DNA of 64,000 nucleotides, taken from the NCBI RefSeq assembly GCF_017168235.1, contig NZ_JABFAO010000006.1:62001-126000 (forward strand). The letters are read 5' to 3'. This DNA comes from Rhodococcus sp. KRD197. GTDB lineage: Bacteria > Actinomycetota > Actinomycetes > Mycobacteriales > Mycobacteriaceae. The position numbers and the translations under genes were made by a program. How positions within the stretch are numbered: position 1 is the stretch's first letter; each line of letters begins with the position of its first letter. Below are positions 9,034 to 17,770 of the stretch, piece by piece. Under the pieces are notes generated by a model. The model saw nothing but the letters and a program-made list of their open reading frames with translations, ran no database searches and had not been told where the DNA came from.

Positions 9034-9339
9034 TTACCAGCTCGACTTGTGGACGCCTGGGAGCTCGCCCCGGTGAGCCATCTCGCGCATTTTCACGCGA
9101 GAGAGTCCGAATTTCCGGAGGTGGCCACGCGGACGTCCATCCGCGGCGTCTCGATTGCGCAATCGTACCGGACTGGCGTCGCGCGGTAGACGCTGCAGTG
9201 CCGCCTGCGCCGCCGCGCGCTCGGAATCGGGCGTCGAGGGCTTGCGGATGGTCTCTTTCAGCTCGCTCCGGCGCTCGGCCCAGCGTGCGACGACGAGTTT
9301 GCGCTGCTCGTTCTTCGCGATCTTCGACTTCTTGGCCAT
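9034..9339 (-). CDS. rpsN: 30S ribosomal protein S14, zinc-independent long form
   Basis: Ribosomal protein S14 of the 101-residue, cysteine-free type. [13 protein letters not shown] and the C-terminal [20 protein letters not shown] segment are clear family markers. The short zinc-ribbon S14 would carry CxxC pairs, which are absent here. Its ATG directly follows the TAA of rpmG with no gap, so the two are translated in tandem. It sits in the Zur-type operon with L28, L33 and S18. Confidence 0.95.
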   Translation of the reverse strand: MAKKSKIAKNEQRKLVVARWAERRSELKETIRKPSTPDSERAAAQAALQRLPRDASPVRLRNRDAADGRPRGHLRKFGLSRVKMREMAHRGELPGVHKSSW

Positions 9340-9507
9340 TTACCGCTCTTCTCGGAAATCTACGTGCTTGCGCACGACGGGGTCGTACTTCTTCATGACC
9401 AGACGGTCTGGGTCGTTGCGACGGTTCTTCCTGGTCACGTACGTGTACCCGGTGCCGGCGGTCGACTTGAGTTTGATGATCGGGCGAACGTCGGTGCTCT
9501 TGCCCAT
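9340..9507 (-). CDS. rpmG: 50S ribosomal protein L33, zinc-independent paralogue
   Basis: A 55-residue protein beginning [18 protein letters not shown] and ending [12 protein letters not shown], with the [19 protein letters not shown] core of L33. It contains no cysteines, unlike the zinc-ribbon L33. The start overlaps the rpmB stop as TGATG, and its stop abuts the rpsN start. Third-smallest ribosomal gene of the locus and too short for many gene callers. Confidence 0.93.
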   Translation of the reverse strand: MGKSTDVRPIIKLKSTAGTGYTYVTRKNRRNDPDRLVMKKYDPVVRKHVDFREER

Positions 9508-9743
9508 CAGAGCTTCTCCCCTCTGGCGACCAGCTTGGCGACGATGGCGTCGATGCCGTCGCGGTCGATGGTCTTGATTCCTTTTGCGGACAGCGTCAAC
9601 GTGACGCGGCGTCCGAGGCTGGGCACGAAGTACGTCTTCTTCTGGATGTTCGGATCCCAGCGTCGGCTGGTCCTGACGTGGGAGTGCGAGACGGACTTAC
9701 CGAATCCCGGCTTTCTCCCCGTCACCTGGCAGTGCGCGGACAT
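9507..9743 (-). CDS. rpmB: 50S ribosomal protein L28, zinc-independent paralogue
   Basis: L28 of the large subunit, 78 residues, starting [20 protein letters not shown] and containing [21 protein letters not shown]. One cysteine remains at position 5, but the zinc-coordinating CxxC pairs of C-plus L28 are not present. First gene of the minus-strand operon; its ATG lies 22 bases from the nearer Zur-like box. An in-frame upstream extension to 9875 was rejected because it crosses the promoter region. Confidence 0.94.
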   Translation of the reverse strand: MSAHCQVTGRKPGFGKSVSHSHVRTSRRWDPNIQKKTYFVPSLGRRVTLTLSAKGIKTIDRDGIDAIVAKLVARGEKL

Positions 9744-9765
9744 GCGGGCTCCTCTCTTGCTGACA

Positions 9766-9781
9766 TGACAATCGTTTTCGA
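9766..9781. promoter_or_regulatory. Zur-like box proximal to rpmB
   Basis: TGACAATCGTTTTCGA, an imperfect palindrome with a central A/T-rich core resembling actinobacterial Zur operators. It differs by one base from the second box at 9821 and lies just upstream of rpmB. Zinc-dependent repression of this gene set is established in mycobacteria; here it is inferred. Confidence 0.7.
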
Positions 9782-9820
9782 CAAAGCGCTGTTTCGAATG
9801 TAGCGTGCTTTCGGAAGGAA

Positions 9821-9836
9821 TGACAATCGTTGTCGA
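9821..9836. promoter_or_regulatory. Zur-like box proximal to the mrf-like gene
   Basis: TGACAATCGTTGTCGA, closer to a perfect dyad (GACAA...TTGTC). On the minus strand TTGTCA inside the box is followed 18 bases later by TACATT, a possible -35/-10 pair for rpmB, so one repressor bound here could block both divergent transcripts. Confidence 0.7.
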
Positions 9837-9909
9837 AAGAAGGGTGCTCGTGAATCTCCCCGTGGACGGCCGCACGCCGCTCGTACTCGTGTCCGGCTAG
9901 TCGGGCGCC

Positions 9910-11112
9910 ATGGATGCGGTGGTCGACTCGCTTCGAACCCCGGGCACGGTGTCCCTGCGGCACGATCTCGGCCAGGTGTACGAGGGTGTAGTCCGCAGAA
10001 CCCTCCACATGGCAGAGGAGGCCCCGCGGGAAACGATCCTCGAACTCGCGCACGGCTGTGTCTCGTGCACACTGCGCGAGGACCTGCTTCCCCTCCTGCG
10101 CAAGCTCGCGGCCCGCAGTTCGGTCCAGCGGATCGTGATCGCGATGGATCCGGCGCTCGAACCGGAGGCGCTGTGCTGGGCGATCGAGAACGTGGTCGTC
10201 GCCGGAGTCGTCGGCCAGGTCGACGGTTCCGCCTCGCGCGACGTCCGCATCGAGGCCGTCGTCGACTGCCTCGACGCGGCGACCTGGCTCGCAGATGCGA
10301 CCGGTGACGACGCGCTCGCCGACCGGGGGATCGTGGCCAGCGGTGACGACGATCGAACCGTCGCCCAGTTGGTGGTGGGGCAGGTCGACTACGCCGACGC
10401 CCTCGTCGTAACGGCAGGTCCGGACGTCGAAAGCTGGGAGCGGGCCAAACTCGCTGCCGTGCTCACCCGCCTCGCGCCCGGAGCCCCGACAGCTTGGGCG
10501 TCGCCGACCGACCGGGTCGACGCCGAGGCGCTGATCGCCGCGATCCCGTTCGACGCCCGACGCGGAGAGATCACCGACGCGCACTCCCCGCTGCTACGCG
10601 GCCAGCCACCGCTGACCTCGGACTGTGGCGTGAGCATCGTCGAATTCACCGCCGTCCGGCCGTTCCATCCAGAGCGACTGCACGAGGCCATCGATGTACT
10701 ACTCGACGGCGTCGTGACCACGCGTGGACGCGTATGGGTGGCGACGCAGCCCGACGAAGCGCTGTGGATCGAATCGGCCGGTGGCGGACTGCGGGTGGCG
10801 AGCGCCGGAAAGTGGCTGGCCGCAATGGCACCCGAGGAACAGGACGGCGTCGACACCGCGCGCCGCGCGATGGCGGCCCTGCGTTGGGACGACGAGTTCG
10901 GCGACCGCGACACCTCCCTCGTCATCCTCGTCCACGCCGCCGACCCGTCCGAGATCGACCGCACGCTGCAGTGGGCGCTGGTATCCGACGACGAAATGCG
11001 CGACCGCGATGCCTGGGCGAACTGGACCGACCCGTTCGGTCAATGGCACGAAGATCCCTGCGAGACAACGGAATCTCCGTACTCCGACGTGAAAAGAGAG
11101 GCAACAGAATGA
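9910..11112 (+). CDS. CobW-C domain protein, Mrf-like (MPY recruitment factor homologue); N-terminus interrupted by amber stop
   Basis: COG0523-related protein with the motif [19 protein letters not shown], a [17 protein letters not shown] segment, and a CobW C-terminal domain (about residues 235-370). It matches the gene found between L28 and L31 in the Zur-regulated mycobacterial locus, where the product (Mrf) recruits the hibernation factor MPY to zinc-free ribosomes. In frame upstream, from GTG 9850, codons for [16 protein letters not shown] lead to a TAG at 9898-9900 before SGAMDAVV, so the first 16 residues are cut off unless the stop is read through or is an error. No proper P-loop lysine is visible at this place. 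The stop overlaps the L31 start (ATGA). Confidence 0.75.
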   Translation: MDAVVDSLRTPGTVSLRHDLGQVYEGVVRRTLHMAEEAPRETILELAHGCVSCTLREDLLPLLRKLAARSSVQRIVIAMDPALEPEALCWAIENVVVAGVVGQVDGSASRDVRIEAVVDCLDAATWLADATGDDALADRGIVASGDDDRTVAQLVVGQVDYADALVVTAGPDVESWERAKLAAVLTRLAPGAPTAWASPTDRVDAEALIAAIPFDARRGEITDAHSPLLRGQPPLTSDCGVSIVEFTAVRPFHPERLHEAIDVLLDGVVTTRGRVWVATQPDEALWIESAGGGLRVASAGKWLAAMAPEEQDGVDTARRAMAALRWDDEFGDRDTSLVILVHAADPSEIDRTLQWALVSDDEMRDRDAWANWTDPFGQWHEDPCETTESPYSDVKREATE

Positions 11113-11369
11113 AGGCAGGAATCCATCCCGACTACCACCCGGTGGTCTTCCAGGACGCGGGCACCGGAACCAAGTTCCTCACCCGGTCCACCATCACCGC
11201 GACCCGCGAGATCGAATGGGAGGACGGCAATACCTACCCGCTCGTGATCGTCGACGTCACCAGCGAATCGCATCCGTTCTGGACCGGCGCCAGCCGCATC
11301 ATGGATACGCAGGGACGCGTGGAAAAGTTCGAGAAGCGCTACGGGCGTCGCGCCCGGAAGGAATCGTAG
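11109..11369 (+). CDS. rpmE2: 50S ribosomal protein L31 type B, zinc-independent
   Basis: Type B L31, starting [20 protein letters not shown] and containing [27 protein letters not shown], the hallmark of this group. It lacks the cysteines that bind zinc in type A L31. 86 residues. The ATG overlaps the stop of the Mrf-like gene, so both are translated from one message driven by the Zur-box region. rpmF follows 4 bases later. Confidence 0.95.
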   Translation: MKAGIHPDYHPVVFQDAGTGTKFLTRSTITATREIEWEDGNTYPLVIVDVTSESHPFWTGASRIMDTQGRVEKFEKRYGRRARKES

Positions 11370-11373
11370 AGTC

Positions 11374-11541
11374 ATGGCTGTTCCGAAGCGGAAGATGTCG
11401 CGTTCCAATACCCGTAGCCGTCGGGCGCAGTGGAAAGCCGTTGCACCGGATCTGGTGACCGTCAGAGTCGGCGGGCAGGAGTTCCGCGTGCCGCGCCGAC
11501 TGGTCAAGGCCGTGCAGACGGGCGCGTACGACCCCAGCTGA
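11374..11541 (+). CDS. rpmF: 50S ribosomal protein L32, cysteine-free
   Basis: A 55-residue L32 beginning [20 protein letters not shown] and ending [12 protein letters not shown]. The CxxC zinc pairs of C-plus L32 are absent. Last gene of the plus-strand arm of the zinc-starvation locus, followed by a 20-base-pair hairpin. Confidence 0.93.
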   Translation: MAVPKRKMSRSNTRSRRAQWKAVAPDLVTVRVGGQEFRVPRRLVKAVQTGAYDPS

Positions 11542-11554
11542 GCGGCTCCCCCGC

Positions 11555-11598
11555 ATGTGCGTGGAAGTACATAGCCCGCTATGTACTTCCACGCACAT
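11555..11598. terminator. Perfect 20-bp hairpin, dispersed repeat copy A
   Basis: Inverted repeat 11555-11574 with 11579-11598, loop CCCG, no mismatches. It ends the rpmE2-rpmF transcript. The same sequence, slightly decayed, recurs at 57177-57224. Confidence 0.8.
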
Positions 11599-11626
11599 AG
11601 GGGAGGCGCGACGGTAGGTTGAGTCG

Positions 11627-12691
11627 ATGAGCGAAACGGCCCCGTCGGCCTCGGACGTCAAACGCTGGCGGCGCTACCTCGCCGACGAACGAGCCGAGGC
11701 CGCGGTCTATCGCGATCTGGCCGGTCGTCGCAGGGGAGAAGAGCGAGACATCCTGCTGGCCCTCGCCGACGCGGAGGGCCGCCACGAAGAACATTGGCGA
11801 CGGCTGCTCGGCGATCGGGTGGGCATGCCGCTCAAGGGCAGTCTTCGGACTCGAATGCTCGGTGTGCTCGCCCGGCGATTCGGTTCGGTGTTCGTCTTGG
11901 CACTCGCGCAGCGCGCAGAATCCCGCTCACCGTATTCGGTGGATGCAGGCGCCACCGAGGCGATGATCGCCGACGAGCAAATCCATGCCGAGGTGGTACG
12001 TGGCCTCGCCACCCGCGGCCGGATCAGGCTCTCCGGCAACTTTCGCGCCGCGATCTTCGGCGCCAACGACGGCCTCGTGAGCAACCTGGCGCTGGTGCTC
12101 GGCATCAGCGCCAGCGGCGTCTCCAACCAGGTCGTGTTGATCACCGGTCTTGCCGGTCTGCTCGCCGGGGCGTTGTCGATGGGGGCCGGTGAATACGTAT
12201 CGGTGCGATCGCAACGCGAGCTGCTCGACGCCTCATCACCGGCAGGTTCGGCTCGGGAGGCACTTCAACACCTCGACGTCGACGCGAACGAGCTGGCGCT
12301 GGTGTATCGGGCTCGCGGCATGTCCGCGCGCGATGCCGAGGAGAGAGCCTCCGAGGTGCTCGAGCACCTCACCTCCGACGACGCAATGGACGCAGAGGTG
12401 GGCGCGCACGATTCGGTCGGCACCGGGATCGGCGCAGCGACAGCGAGCTTCTGCTTCTTCGCCTCCGGTGCCATCATTCCTGTGCTGCCGTATCTCGCAG
12501 GCATGGAGGGTCTTGCTGCACTCGTCGTCGCCGCGGTGCTCGTCGGTATCGCCCTGATCGGAACGGGCACGGTGGTGGGGCTGCTCAGCGGCGGCCCGCC
12601 GATCAAACGTGCCTTGCGTCAGCTGGCGATCGGTTACGGTGCTGCCGGCGCGACATATTTGTTGGGCGTGATTTTCGGCGCCAGCGTCTGA
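11627..12691 (+). CDS. VIT1/CCC1-family iron/manganese transporter with N-terminal ferritin-like domain (MbfA-like)
   Basis: Two-part membrane protein. Residues about 8-130 form a ferritin/rubrerythrin-like helical bundle with metal-ligand pattern DERAEAAVYRDLAG and ADAEGRHEEHW, then a second EQIHAEVV helix. Residues about 140-354 are a VIT/CCC1 transporter domain with five predicted membrane helices, GANDGLVSNLALVLGISASG being the signature. Related MbfA proteins export iron and limit peroxide stress. 354 residues. It lies directly downstream of the zinc-starvation locus but behind a strong hairpin, so separate transcription is likely. The metal is inferred from the family. Confidence 0.88.
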   Translation: MSETAPSASDVKRWRRYLADERAEAAVYRDLAGRRRGEERDILLALADAEGRHEEHWRRLLGDRVGMPLKGSLRTRMLGVLARRFGSVFVLALAQRAESRSPYSVDAGATEAMIADEQIHAEVVRGLATRGRIRLSGNFRAAIFGANDGLVSNLALVLGISASGVSNQVVLITGLAGLLAGALSMGAGEYVSVRSQRELLDASSPAGSAREALQHLDVDANELALVYRARGMSARDAEERASEVLEHLTSDDAMDAEVGAHDSVGTGIGAATASFCFFASGAIIPVLPYLAGMEGLAALVVAAVLVGIALIGTGTVVGLLSGGPPIKRALRQLAIGYGAAGATYLLGVIFGASV

Positions 12692-12736
12692 AAAACCCAT
12701 ACCCGCCTGTCCTTACGCTGCGTTACTGTGTCGAGC

Positions 12737-13876
12737 ATGTCGATTGGTCACCGCTCGCTCGTTCTCGCGCTCCTGCTGTGTGCATCGGTTCTGGGCGCGC
12801 CGGTTGCTGCAGCAGACGAGGTGGACACCACGCCGGGGACGGTCGTCGCCGTCGAGGAACTCGCGCCCCAACTGTGGCTGCCCGGCACCGCCGAGGCCAA
12901 GCGGATCACGTACTGGACCATCGGTTCCGACGGTCGACCTGCGTTGAGCACCGGGGCCTATTTCGTTCCCGAAGGTACAGCGCCCGAGGGCGGTTGGCCG
13001 GTGATCGGGTGGGCCCACGGGACCTCCGGTTTGGACGACCACTGCGCGCCCTCGCTCATCGGACCCACGTATCCCGAGCGGGATCGTCAGTACCTCGCTG
13101 GGTGGCTCGGCCAGGGCTACGCCATCGCGGCCTCGGACTACGTCGGGCTCGGCACGCCGGGACTGATGCCCTACCTCGACGGAAAGACCACCGCGCACAG
13201 CGTCGTCGACTCGGTCAAAGCATCACGCGCCATCGATGATTCGCTGTCCAACAAGTGGGTTGTCGTCGGGCAGTCGCAGGGCGGTGGAGCAGCCATCACC
13301 ACTGCGCGGTACGCGACGGAATTCGGCGGGCCTGAGCTCGACTACCGGGGCGCCGTCGGTACCGGGGTGCCGGCGAACATCGAATTGGCTCTGCTGCCGT
13401 TGGGGCCAGGCGTGCTACCAGTCGCCGGAAGTGAGGCCCTGACGACCTATCTGCTCTACATCTTGGCCGGGCTCCGATACGCGCACCCCGAGATCGATCT
13501 GAATTCGTACCTCACCGAGCAAGGACGACAACTCGTCGACCGCGCGGAAACGGTGTGTGTGGTCGAGGGCGAGAAGGAATTCGCAGGAACGATTTCCGGC
13601 GACCTGTTCACCAGACCGCTGAACCAGATTCCGAACTTCTACGGTCTGGTGAACGACTACATGGGCGTGCCCACCTCGGGGTACGACCGACCGGTGTTCA
13701 TCGGCCAAGGTCTGACAGATGTGGATGTGCCCGCGCCCTCGGCGCTTTCGCTGGTCGCCCAGATGAAGCTGAACGGGCAAGACGTGACGCTGCATACCTA
13801 TCCGACGGACCACAGCGGCGCGCTGCTGCAATCGCAGGCGGATTCGATTCCGTTCGTGCAACGACTGTTCCAATAG
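12737..13876 (+). CDS. Secreted alpha/beta hydrolase, LIP-family lipase
   Basis: Secretory lipase-type hydrolase. The N-terminus (SLVLALLLCASVLGAPVAAADE) is a clear signal peptide with cleavage expected after AAA. VIGWAHGTSGLDDHCAPS is the oxyanion region, VVVGQSQGGGAAI the nucleophile elbow with serine in GQSQGG, DVDVPAPSALSL precedes the acid region, and DHSG near residue 360 supplies the histidine. 379 residues from ATG 12737; an in-frame GTG at 12728 is also possible. Expected to hydrolyse triacylglycerols or other esters outside the membrane. Confidence 0.82.
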   Translation: MSIGHRSLVLALLLCASVLGAPVAAADEVDTTPGTVVAVEELAPQLWLPGTAEAKRITYWTIGSDGRPALSTGAYFVPEGTAPEGGWPVIGWAHGTSGLDDHCAPSLIGPTYPERDRQYLAGWLGQGYAIAASDYVGLGTPGLMPYLDGKTTAHSVVDSVKASRAIDDSLSNKWVVVGQSQGGGAAITTARYATEFGGPELDYRGAVGTGVPANIELALLPLGPGVLPVAGSEALTTYLLYILAGLRYAHPEIDLNSYLTEQGRQLVDRAETVCVVEGEKEFAGTISGDLFTRPLNQIPNFYGLVNDYMGVPTSGYDRPVFIGQGLTDVDVPAPSALSLVAQMKLNGQDVTLHTYPTDHSGALLQSQADSIPFVQRLFQ

Positions 13877-13910
13877 CGCCTCCTCGCGGAGGGGGCTGAA
13901 GGGAAATCTC

Positions 13911-15092
13911 ATGCCCCCGACAAAGGTGGGCCCGCGGCTGCTCAATTGGGCATCTCATCTCGACGACCAGGCACTCGCGCAGGCGCGGCAGACCGCGTCC
14001 ATGCCGTTCGTGCATCCCCACGTGGCATTGATGCCCGACGCGCACAGCGGTAAGGGCAGCGCCGTCGGTACGGTCATTCCGACGCGCGGTGCTGTGATCC
14101 CGGCTGCCGTGGGCGTGGACATCGGCTGCGGAATGATCGGTGTGCACACCGGTTTCACGAAGTCCGACGTGCAGGGCCGAGACCTGACCGACCTGCGGCT
14201 CGCGCTCGAGCAGAGCATTCCGCTCTCGCCCGGAAACTACAACAGCGGCGTCGAGGAATGGAGCTTCACCGCTGCCAAGTTGGCCGAGCTGGAGGAGTTG
14301 GCGAACAACGACGAAGTCGACCTTCGGCATTCGCCTCAGTGGCGTGAGCAGCTCGGTTCGCTGGGCGGTGGGAACCACTTCATCGAACTCTGCCTCGACG
14401 AGACCGATCAAGTGTGGTTGTTCTTGCACAGCGGCAGCCGCGGTGTGGGGAACAAGATCGCCCAGCGGCACATCGCCGTCGCACAGCGGTTGTGCGCGCA
14501 GTGGTGGATCGACCTACCGAACAAGGATCTCGCCTACTTGCCCGAGGGCATCGTCGAATTCGACCGGTACATCAAGGATCTGGCGTGGGCGCAGAGGTTT
14601 GCGTTCTTGAACAGGGCCGAGATGATGGACCGCTTCGGTGCGGTGTTCGCGCAGTGGATTGGCGACGAGGATCATCGCGAGCTGGAGCGGGTCAACTGCC
14701 ACCACAACTACACCGTGCGGGAACGCCACGGGAAGAAGGACGTCTGGCTGACGCGCAAGGGCGCCGTCGACGCCCATGACGGCGTGCGGGCGATCATCCC
14801 GGGTTCGATGGGGACGCGGTCGTACGTCGTCACGGGAAAGGGCAGTGCAGCTGGATTGTGCTCGGCTCCGCACGGGGCCGGTCGGCGCTTCTCGCGGACC
14901 GAGGCGCGAAAGCGGTACACGGTGGAGGATCTGCGAAACCGCATGGTCGGCATCGAATTTCGCGACGGCGAAGAGTTCGTCGACGAGATCCCCGATGCCT
15001 ACAAGAGCATCGATGTCGTCATGGCCGACGCGGTGGACCTCGTGACGATCGACCACGAGCTGCGGCAGATCCTCAACCTCAAGGGCACCTGA
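13911..15092 (+). CDS. rtcB: RNA-splicing ligase RtcB
   Basis: GTP- and Mn-dependent ligase joining 2',3'-cyclic phosphate and 5'-OH RNA ends. Motifs: MPDAHSGKGSAVGTVIPT, VGVDIGCGM with the metal-binding cysteine at residue 73, GSLGGGNHFIEL, HSGSRGVGNKIAQ, CHHNYTVRERH, and SAPHGAGRRFSRT with the guanylated histidine at residue 321. 393 residues, near the short end of the family. A GAAGGG ribosome site precedes the ATG. No rtcA or archease gene is adjacent, so its RNA target is not indicated. Confidence 0.95.
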   Translation: MPPTKVGPRLLNWASHLDDQALAQARQTASMPFVHPHVALMPDAHSGKGSAVGTVIPTRGAVIPAAVGVDIGCGMIGVHTGFTKSDVQGRDLTDLRLALEQSIPLSPGNYNSGVEEWSFTAAKLAELEELANNDEVDLRHSPQWREQLGSLGGGNHFIELCLDETDQVWLFLHSGSRGVGNKIAQRHIAVAQRLCAQWWIDLPNKDLAYLPEGIVEFDRYIKDLAWAQRFAFLNRAEMMDRFGAVFAQWIGDEDHRELERVNCHHNYTVRERHGKKDVWLTRKGAVDAHDGVRAIIPGSMGTRSYVVTGKGSAAGLCSAPHGAGRRFSRTEARKRYTVEDLRNRMVGIEFRDGEEFVDEIPDAYKSIDVVMADAVDLVTIDHELRQILNLKGT

Positions 15093-15103
15093 CAGTCGAC
15101 GGG

Positions 15104-16126
15104 TCAGAGCCACTTCTGATGCTTGAATACGATGTAGAGCACACTGGAACAGATCGCCATCACGAGCAGTGCCATCGGGTAGCCGAGGTACCATCGCAGC
15201 TCGGGCATGTGCCGGAAGTTCATCCCATAGATCCCGGCGACCAGGGACGGGGCGAACAGGATGCCGCCCCAGGACGAGATTCGCTTGACCTGCTCGTTCT
15301 GGTCGATGCTGACCTGCGTCAACGCGCGCATTTCCTCATTTTGCTGCTGCGCCACCAATGTCGCATTCACCGAGAGCGCATTCTGCAGGTTCGCGCGCAA
15401 CGCCTCGACTCGTTCCGCGATGTGGATGCAGTGGTCGAGAACGTCGCGGAGGTTGCGCTGCAGCGCAAGTTCGACTTCGTGCTTGTCCTCGCCGCGCCTC
15501 AACGATTCGATCATCTGCACGAGCGGTCCGGTGGAGCGCTGGAACTCCATCACTTCCCGCGCGAGTGTATAGATGCGGCGTGAGACAGCGGGGTCGAGCG
15601 AGAACAATTGATCTTCGATCTCGTCGATGTCGTTCTGCAACCCGTCGACGACGGGCTCATACTCCTTGACCACTTGGTCGAGAATGGCGTACAGAACGGA
15701 GTGGGTGCCGAGTTCCAGAATCTCGGGCGCAGCCTCGAGTCGGTCTCGTACCCCGCTGAGCTCGGGTTCTTCGGTGTGACGAATAGTGATGACGAAGTCC
15801 GGTCCGAGGAAGACGTGCAGTTCGCTGAACTCCACCTTCTCGGTCTTGTCGACATATCGCGCGGGGCGGAGGACGATGAAAAGCTGGTCGCCGTAACGTT
15901 CCAGTTTCGGCCGCTGGTGGGCCGCGATCGCATCCTCGACATCGAGGCGGTGCAGCGCGAACTGTGCAGCAACGGAGTTGAGTTCGTCGACCGAGGGTCG
16001 GTAGAGACCGATCCAGGCCATGCCGTGGCGATCGCGGAGCACCTCGAAAGTGTGCTCGAGGTCCTGTGGGTCATCGGTACGTTTTCCGTCGACGTAGACG
16101 GCATTGTCGACGAGCGGCATACGCAC
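15104..16126 (-). CDS. corA: CorA-family magnesium/cobalt transporter
   Basis: Pentameric divalent-cation channel. A long cytoplasmic N-terminal domain with helices such as EYEPVVDGLQNDIDEIEDQLF leads to two C-terminal membrane helices; the diagnostic GMN loop (YGMNF) is at residues 301-303. 340 residues, normal. ATGs at 16126 and 16120 are both possible starts. It converges on rtcB with an 11-base gap and diverges from the VOC gene. Confidence 0.93.
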   Translation of the reverse strand: MRMPLVDNAVYVDGKRTDDPQDLEHTFEVLRDRHGMAWIGLYRPSVDELNSVAAQFALHRLDVEDAIAAHQRPKLERYGDQLFIVLRPARYVDKTEKVEFSELHVFLGPDFVITIRHTEEPELSGVRDRLEAAPEILELGTHSVLYAILDQVVKEYEPVVDGLQNDIDEIEDQLFSLDPAVSRRIYTLAREVMEFQRSTGPLVQMIESLRRGEDKHEVELALQRNLRDVLDHCIHIAERVEALRANLQNALSVNATLVAQQQNEEMRALTQVSIDQNEQVKRISSWGGILFAPSLVAGIYGMNFRHMPELRWYLGYPMALLVMAICSSVLYIVFKHQKWL

Positions 16127-16198
16127 CCACCTCTACTCTCCGAAGTCTTCGACTATGAAAGCCTGCCAGACCGGCTCCTTCGCCGTCATGATGGGTGG

Positions 16199-16633
16199 GT
16201 GGACCAACGCATTCATTTCCTGACGCTGGCAACCCCGGACCTCGACGCGGCCCGCGCCTTCTATCGAGACGGGCTGGGCTGGACGACGCTCCTCGACGTG
16301 CCAGGCGAGATAATCTTCTTCCAGTCGGCGCCCGGACAGGTCCTCGGATTGTTCGATGCGCAGAAGTTCACCGAGGATCTCGGACGCAATGGCGGCCCGG
16401 CGATGGTGAGCGGGCTGACTCTCTCACACAATGTCGATGGCCTGGAAGAGGTGCGGGCCGTGTTCGACGCCGCGATCACGGCCGGGGCGACGGTGATCAA
16501 GGAACCCCAGCGTGCTGCGTTCGGCGGGTATCACGGTCACTTCGCCGACCCGAACGGTCTCGTCTGGGAAATTTGCCACAACCCGGGCTGGAGCATCGAC
16601 GGTGACGGCAAGGTCGTGCTGAGTGAGGTGTGA
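16199..16633 (+). CDS. VOC-superfamily (glyoxalase-like) protein
   Basis: Single vicinal-oxygen-chelate domain: RIHFLTLATPDLDAARAFYRDGLGW at the N-terminus, GLTLSHNVDGLEEVRAVFDAAITAGA in the middle and GGYHGHFADPNGLVWEICHNPGW near the end, with a Glu metal ligand. 144 residues from GTG 16199, the first start giving a normal VOC N-terminus; longer in-frame extensions run antisense through corA and were rejected. Reaction unknown; neighbours give no clue. Confidence 0.82.
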   Translation: MDQRIHFLTLATPDLDAARAFYRDGLGWTTLLDVPGEIIFFQSAPGQVLGLFDAQKFTEDLGRNGGPAMVSGLTLSHNVDGLEEVRAVFDAAITAGATVIKEPQRAAFGGYHGHFADPNGLVWEICHNPGWSIDGDGKVVLSEV

Positions 16634-16756
16634 GCAGGTTTCGAACTTCTCGGCGACTTAGCTGACACCGGACCAGCAGAGGGCAGTCTCGTTCTGTTCA
16701 CACCCTGTTTTCTCCCGGCGGTACTGTGGCACACAGGAACTATTGGGGAGATCACC

Positions 16757-17689
16757 ATGGAGTTCAGGCACCTTACGGCATTCATAACGATCGCAGAGGA
16801 ACTGCACTTCGGCCGAGCGGCCGCTCGGCTTCATTTGACTCAACCGTCCCTGAGTGCCCAGCTTCAGAAACTGGAAAAGTCCCTCGGTGTGTTGTTGGTT
16901 GCTCGCAGCTCGCACGAAGTCAAACTGACGTCTGCGGGTAAGGAGTTCGAATCGCAGGCACGTTTGATAGTGCAGCAACTGGAGAAGGCTGCACAGATTG
17001 CAAAATCGGCCGCGGCAGGCAGATCCGGAACGCTCAGTGTCGGGTACAACTTCCCTGCCAGTAGACATGTACTGCCGTACGCGTTGGCGAAGATGAGCAA
17101 CGAGCACCCGGATGTCGTCGTCTCTCTGTGGGAGAAGCGTACCGGCCCGCAGGTATCCGCACTGTCCACCGGTGAGCTCGATATCGCACTTGTCTACGGA
17201 CATCCGCATACTTCCGAGTTCCGTCACCGACGCCTTCTGCATCGAGTTCCGCTGGTCGCAGTGGTTGGCAAAGGGCATCCGTGGGCTGGACGGCCGGGTG
17301 TGCCGTTCGCGGAACTGGCCAACCAGTCCTGCGTGCTGTTCGAGCGAGAGCAGTGCCCGGCGATGTACGACTCGATCCTCGCTGCGGCGGCGGACAACAA
17401 GATCGCGCTGAAGATTGCACAGACTGCTGACGATCCTGGCGCGACGGCGCACATGGTGTCGGTGAAACCGTTGGTGGGGTTCGCCTCGCTTCCTCGCGCC
17501 ACATCGGCAGGAATGGGAGCCGTCGGAGCCAACTCGGTGCCTGTGAAGCTGCTCGACCCCGTCCCTGTGATCGATCTTTACGTCGTGTGGCGTGCGGCAG
17601 AGATCAATCCGGCTGTTGCCTCATTTCTCGAATGTCTCGAACCGTGCAACGAAATGAATCCGATGGTCGACACAAAAGCTGTCGGATGA
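16757..17689 (+). CDS. LysR-family transcriptional regulator
   Basis: LTTR with N-terminal winged helix (residues 1-60: MEFRHLTAFITIAEELHFGR, then LHLTQPSLSAQLQKLEKSLG) and a C-terminal effector domain (about 90-295) containing GTLSVGYNFPASRHVLPYAL. 310 residues. GGGGAG lies 7 bases before the ATG. It is the first gene of the plus-strand block that leads into the acyl ligase and Pfa-type synthase, and is the best candidate for its regulator, although LTTR genes are more often divergent from their targets. Confidence 0.88.
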   Translation: MEFRHLTAFITIAEELHFGRAAARLHLTQPSLSAQLQKLEKSLGVLLVARSSHEVKLTSAGKEFESQARLIVQQLEKAAQIAKSAAAGRSGTLSVGYNFPASRHVLPYALAKMSNEHPDVVVSLWEKRTGPQVSALSTGELDIALVYGHPHTSEFRHRRLLHRVPLVAVVGKGHPWAGRPGVPFAELANQSCVLFEREQCPAMYDSILAAAADNKIALKIAQTADDPGATAHMVSVKPLVGFASLPRATSAGMGAVGANSVPVKLLDPVPVIDLYVVWRAAEINPAVASFLECLEPCNEMNPMVDTKAVG

Positions 17690-17770
17690 TTGTTTGAATA
17701 GGAATTTCGACTGGCACGCAAGAAGGTTCGTCATTGCCGTAATCGACGGAACCGTCTTGAATCTATTTAC

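Noticed and set aside
9898..9900. TAG in the Mrf-like gene as pyrrolysine or other recoding
   Set aside because: No recoding machinery is known in this group and a CAG-to-TAG transition explains it more simply.
12278..12700. Minus-strand open frame over the VIT gene
   Set aside because: Shadow of a well-supported transporter; no start signals.
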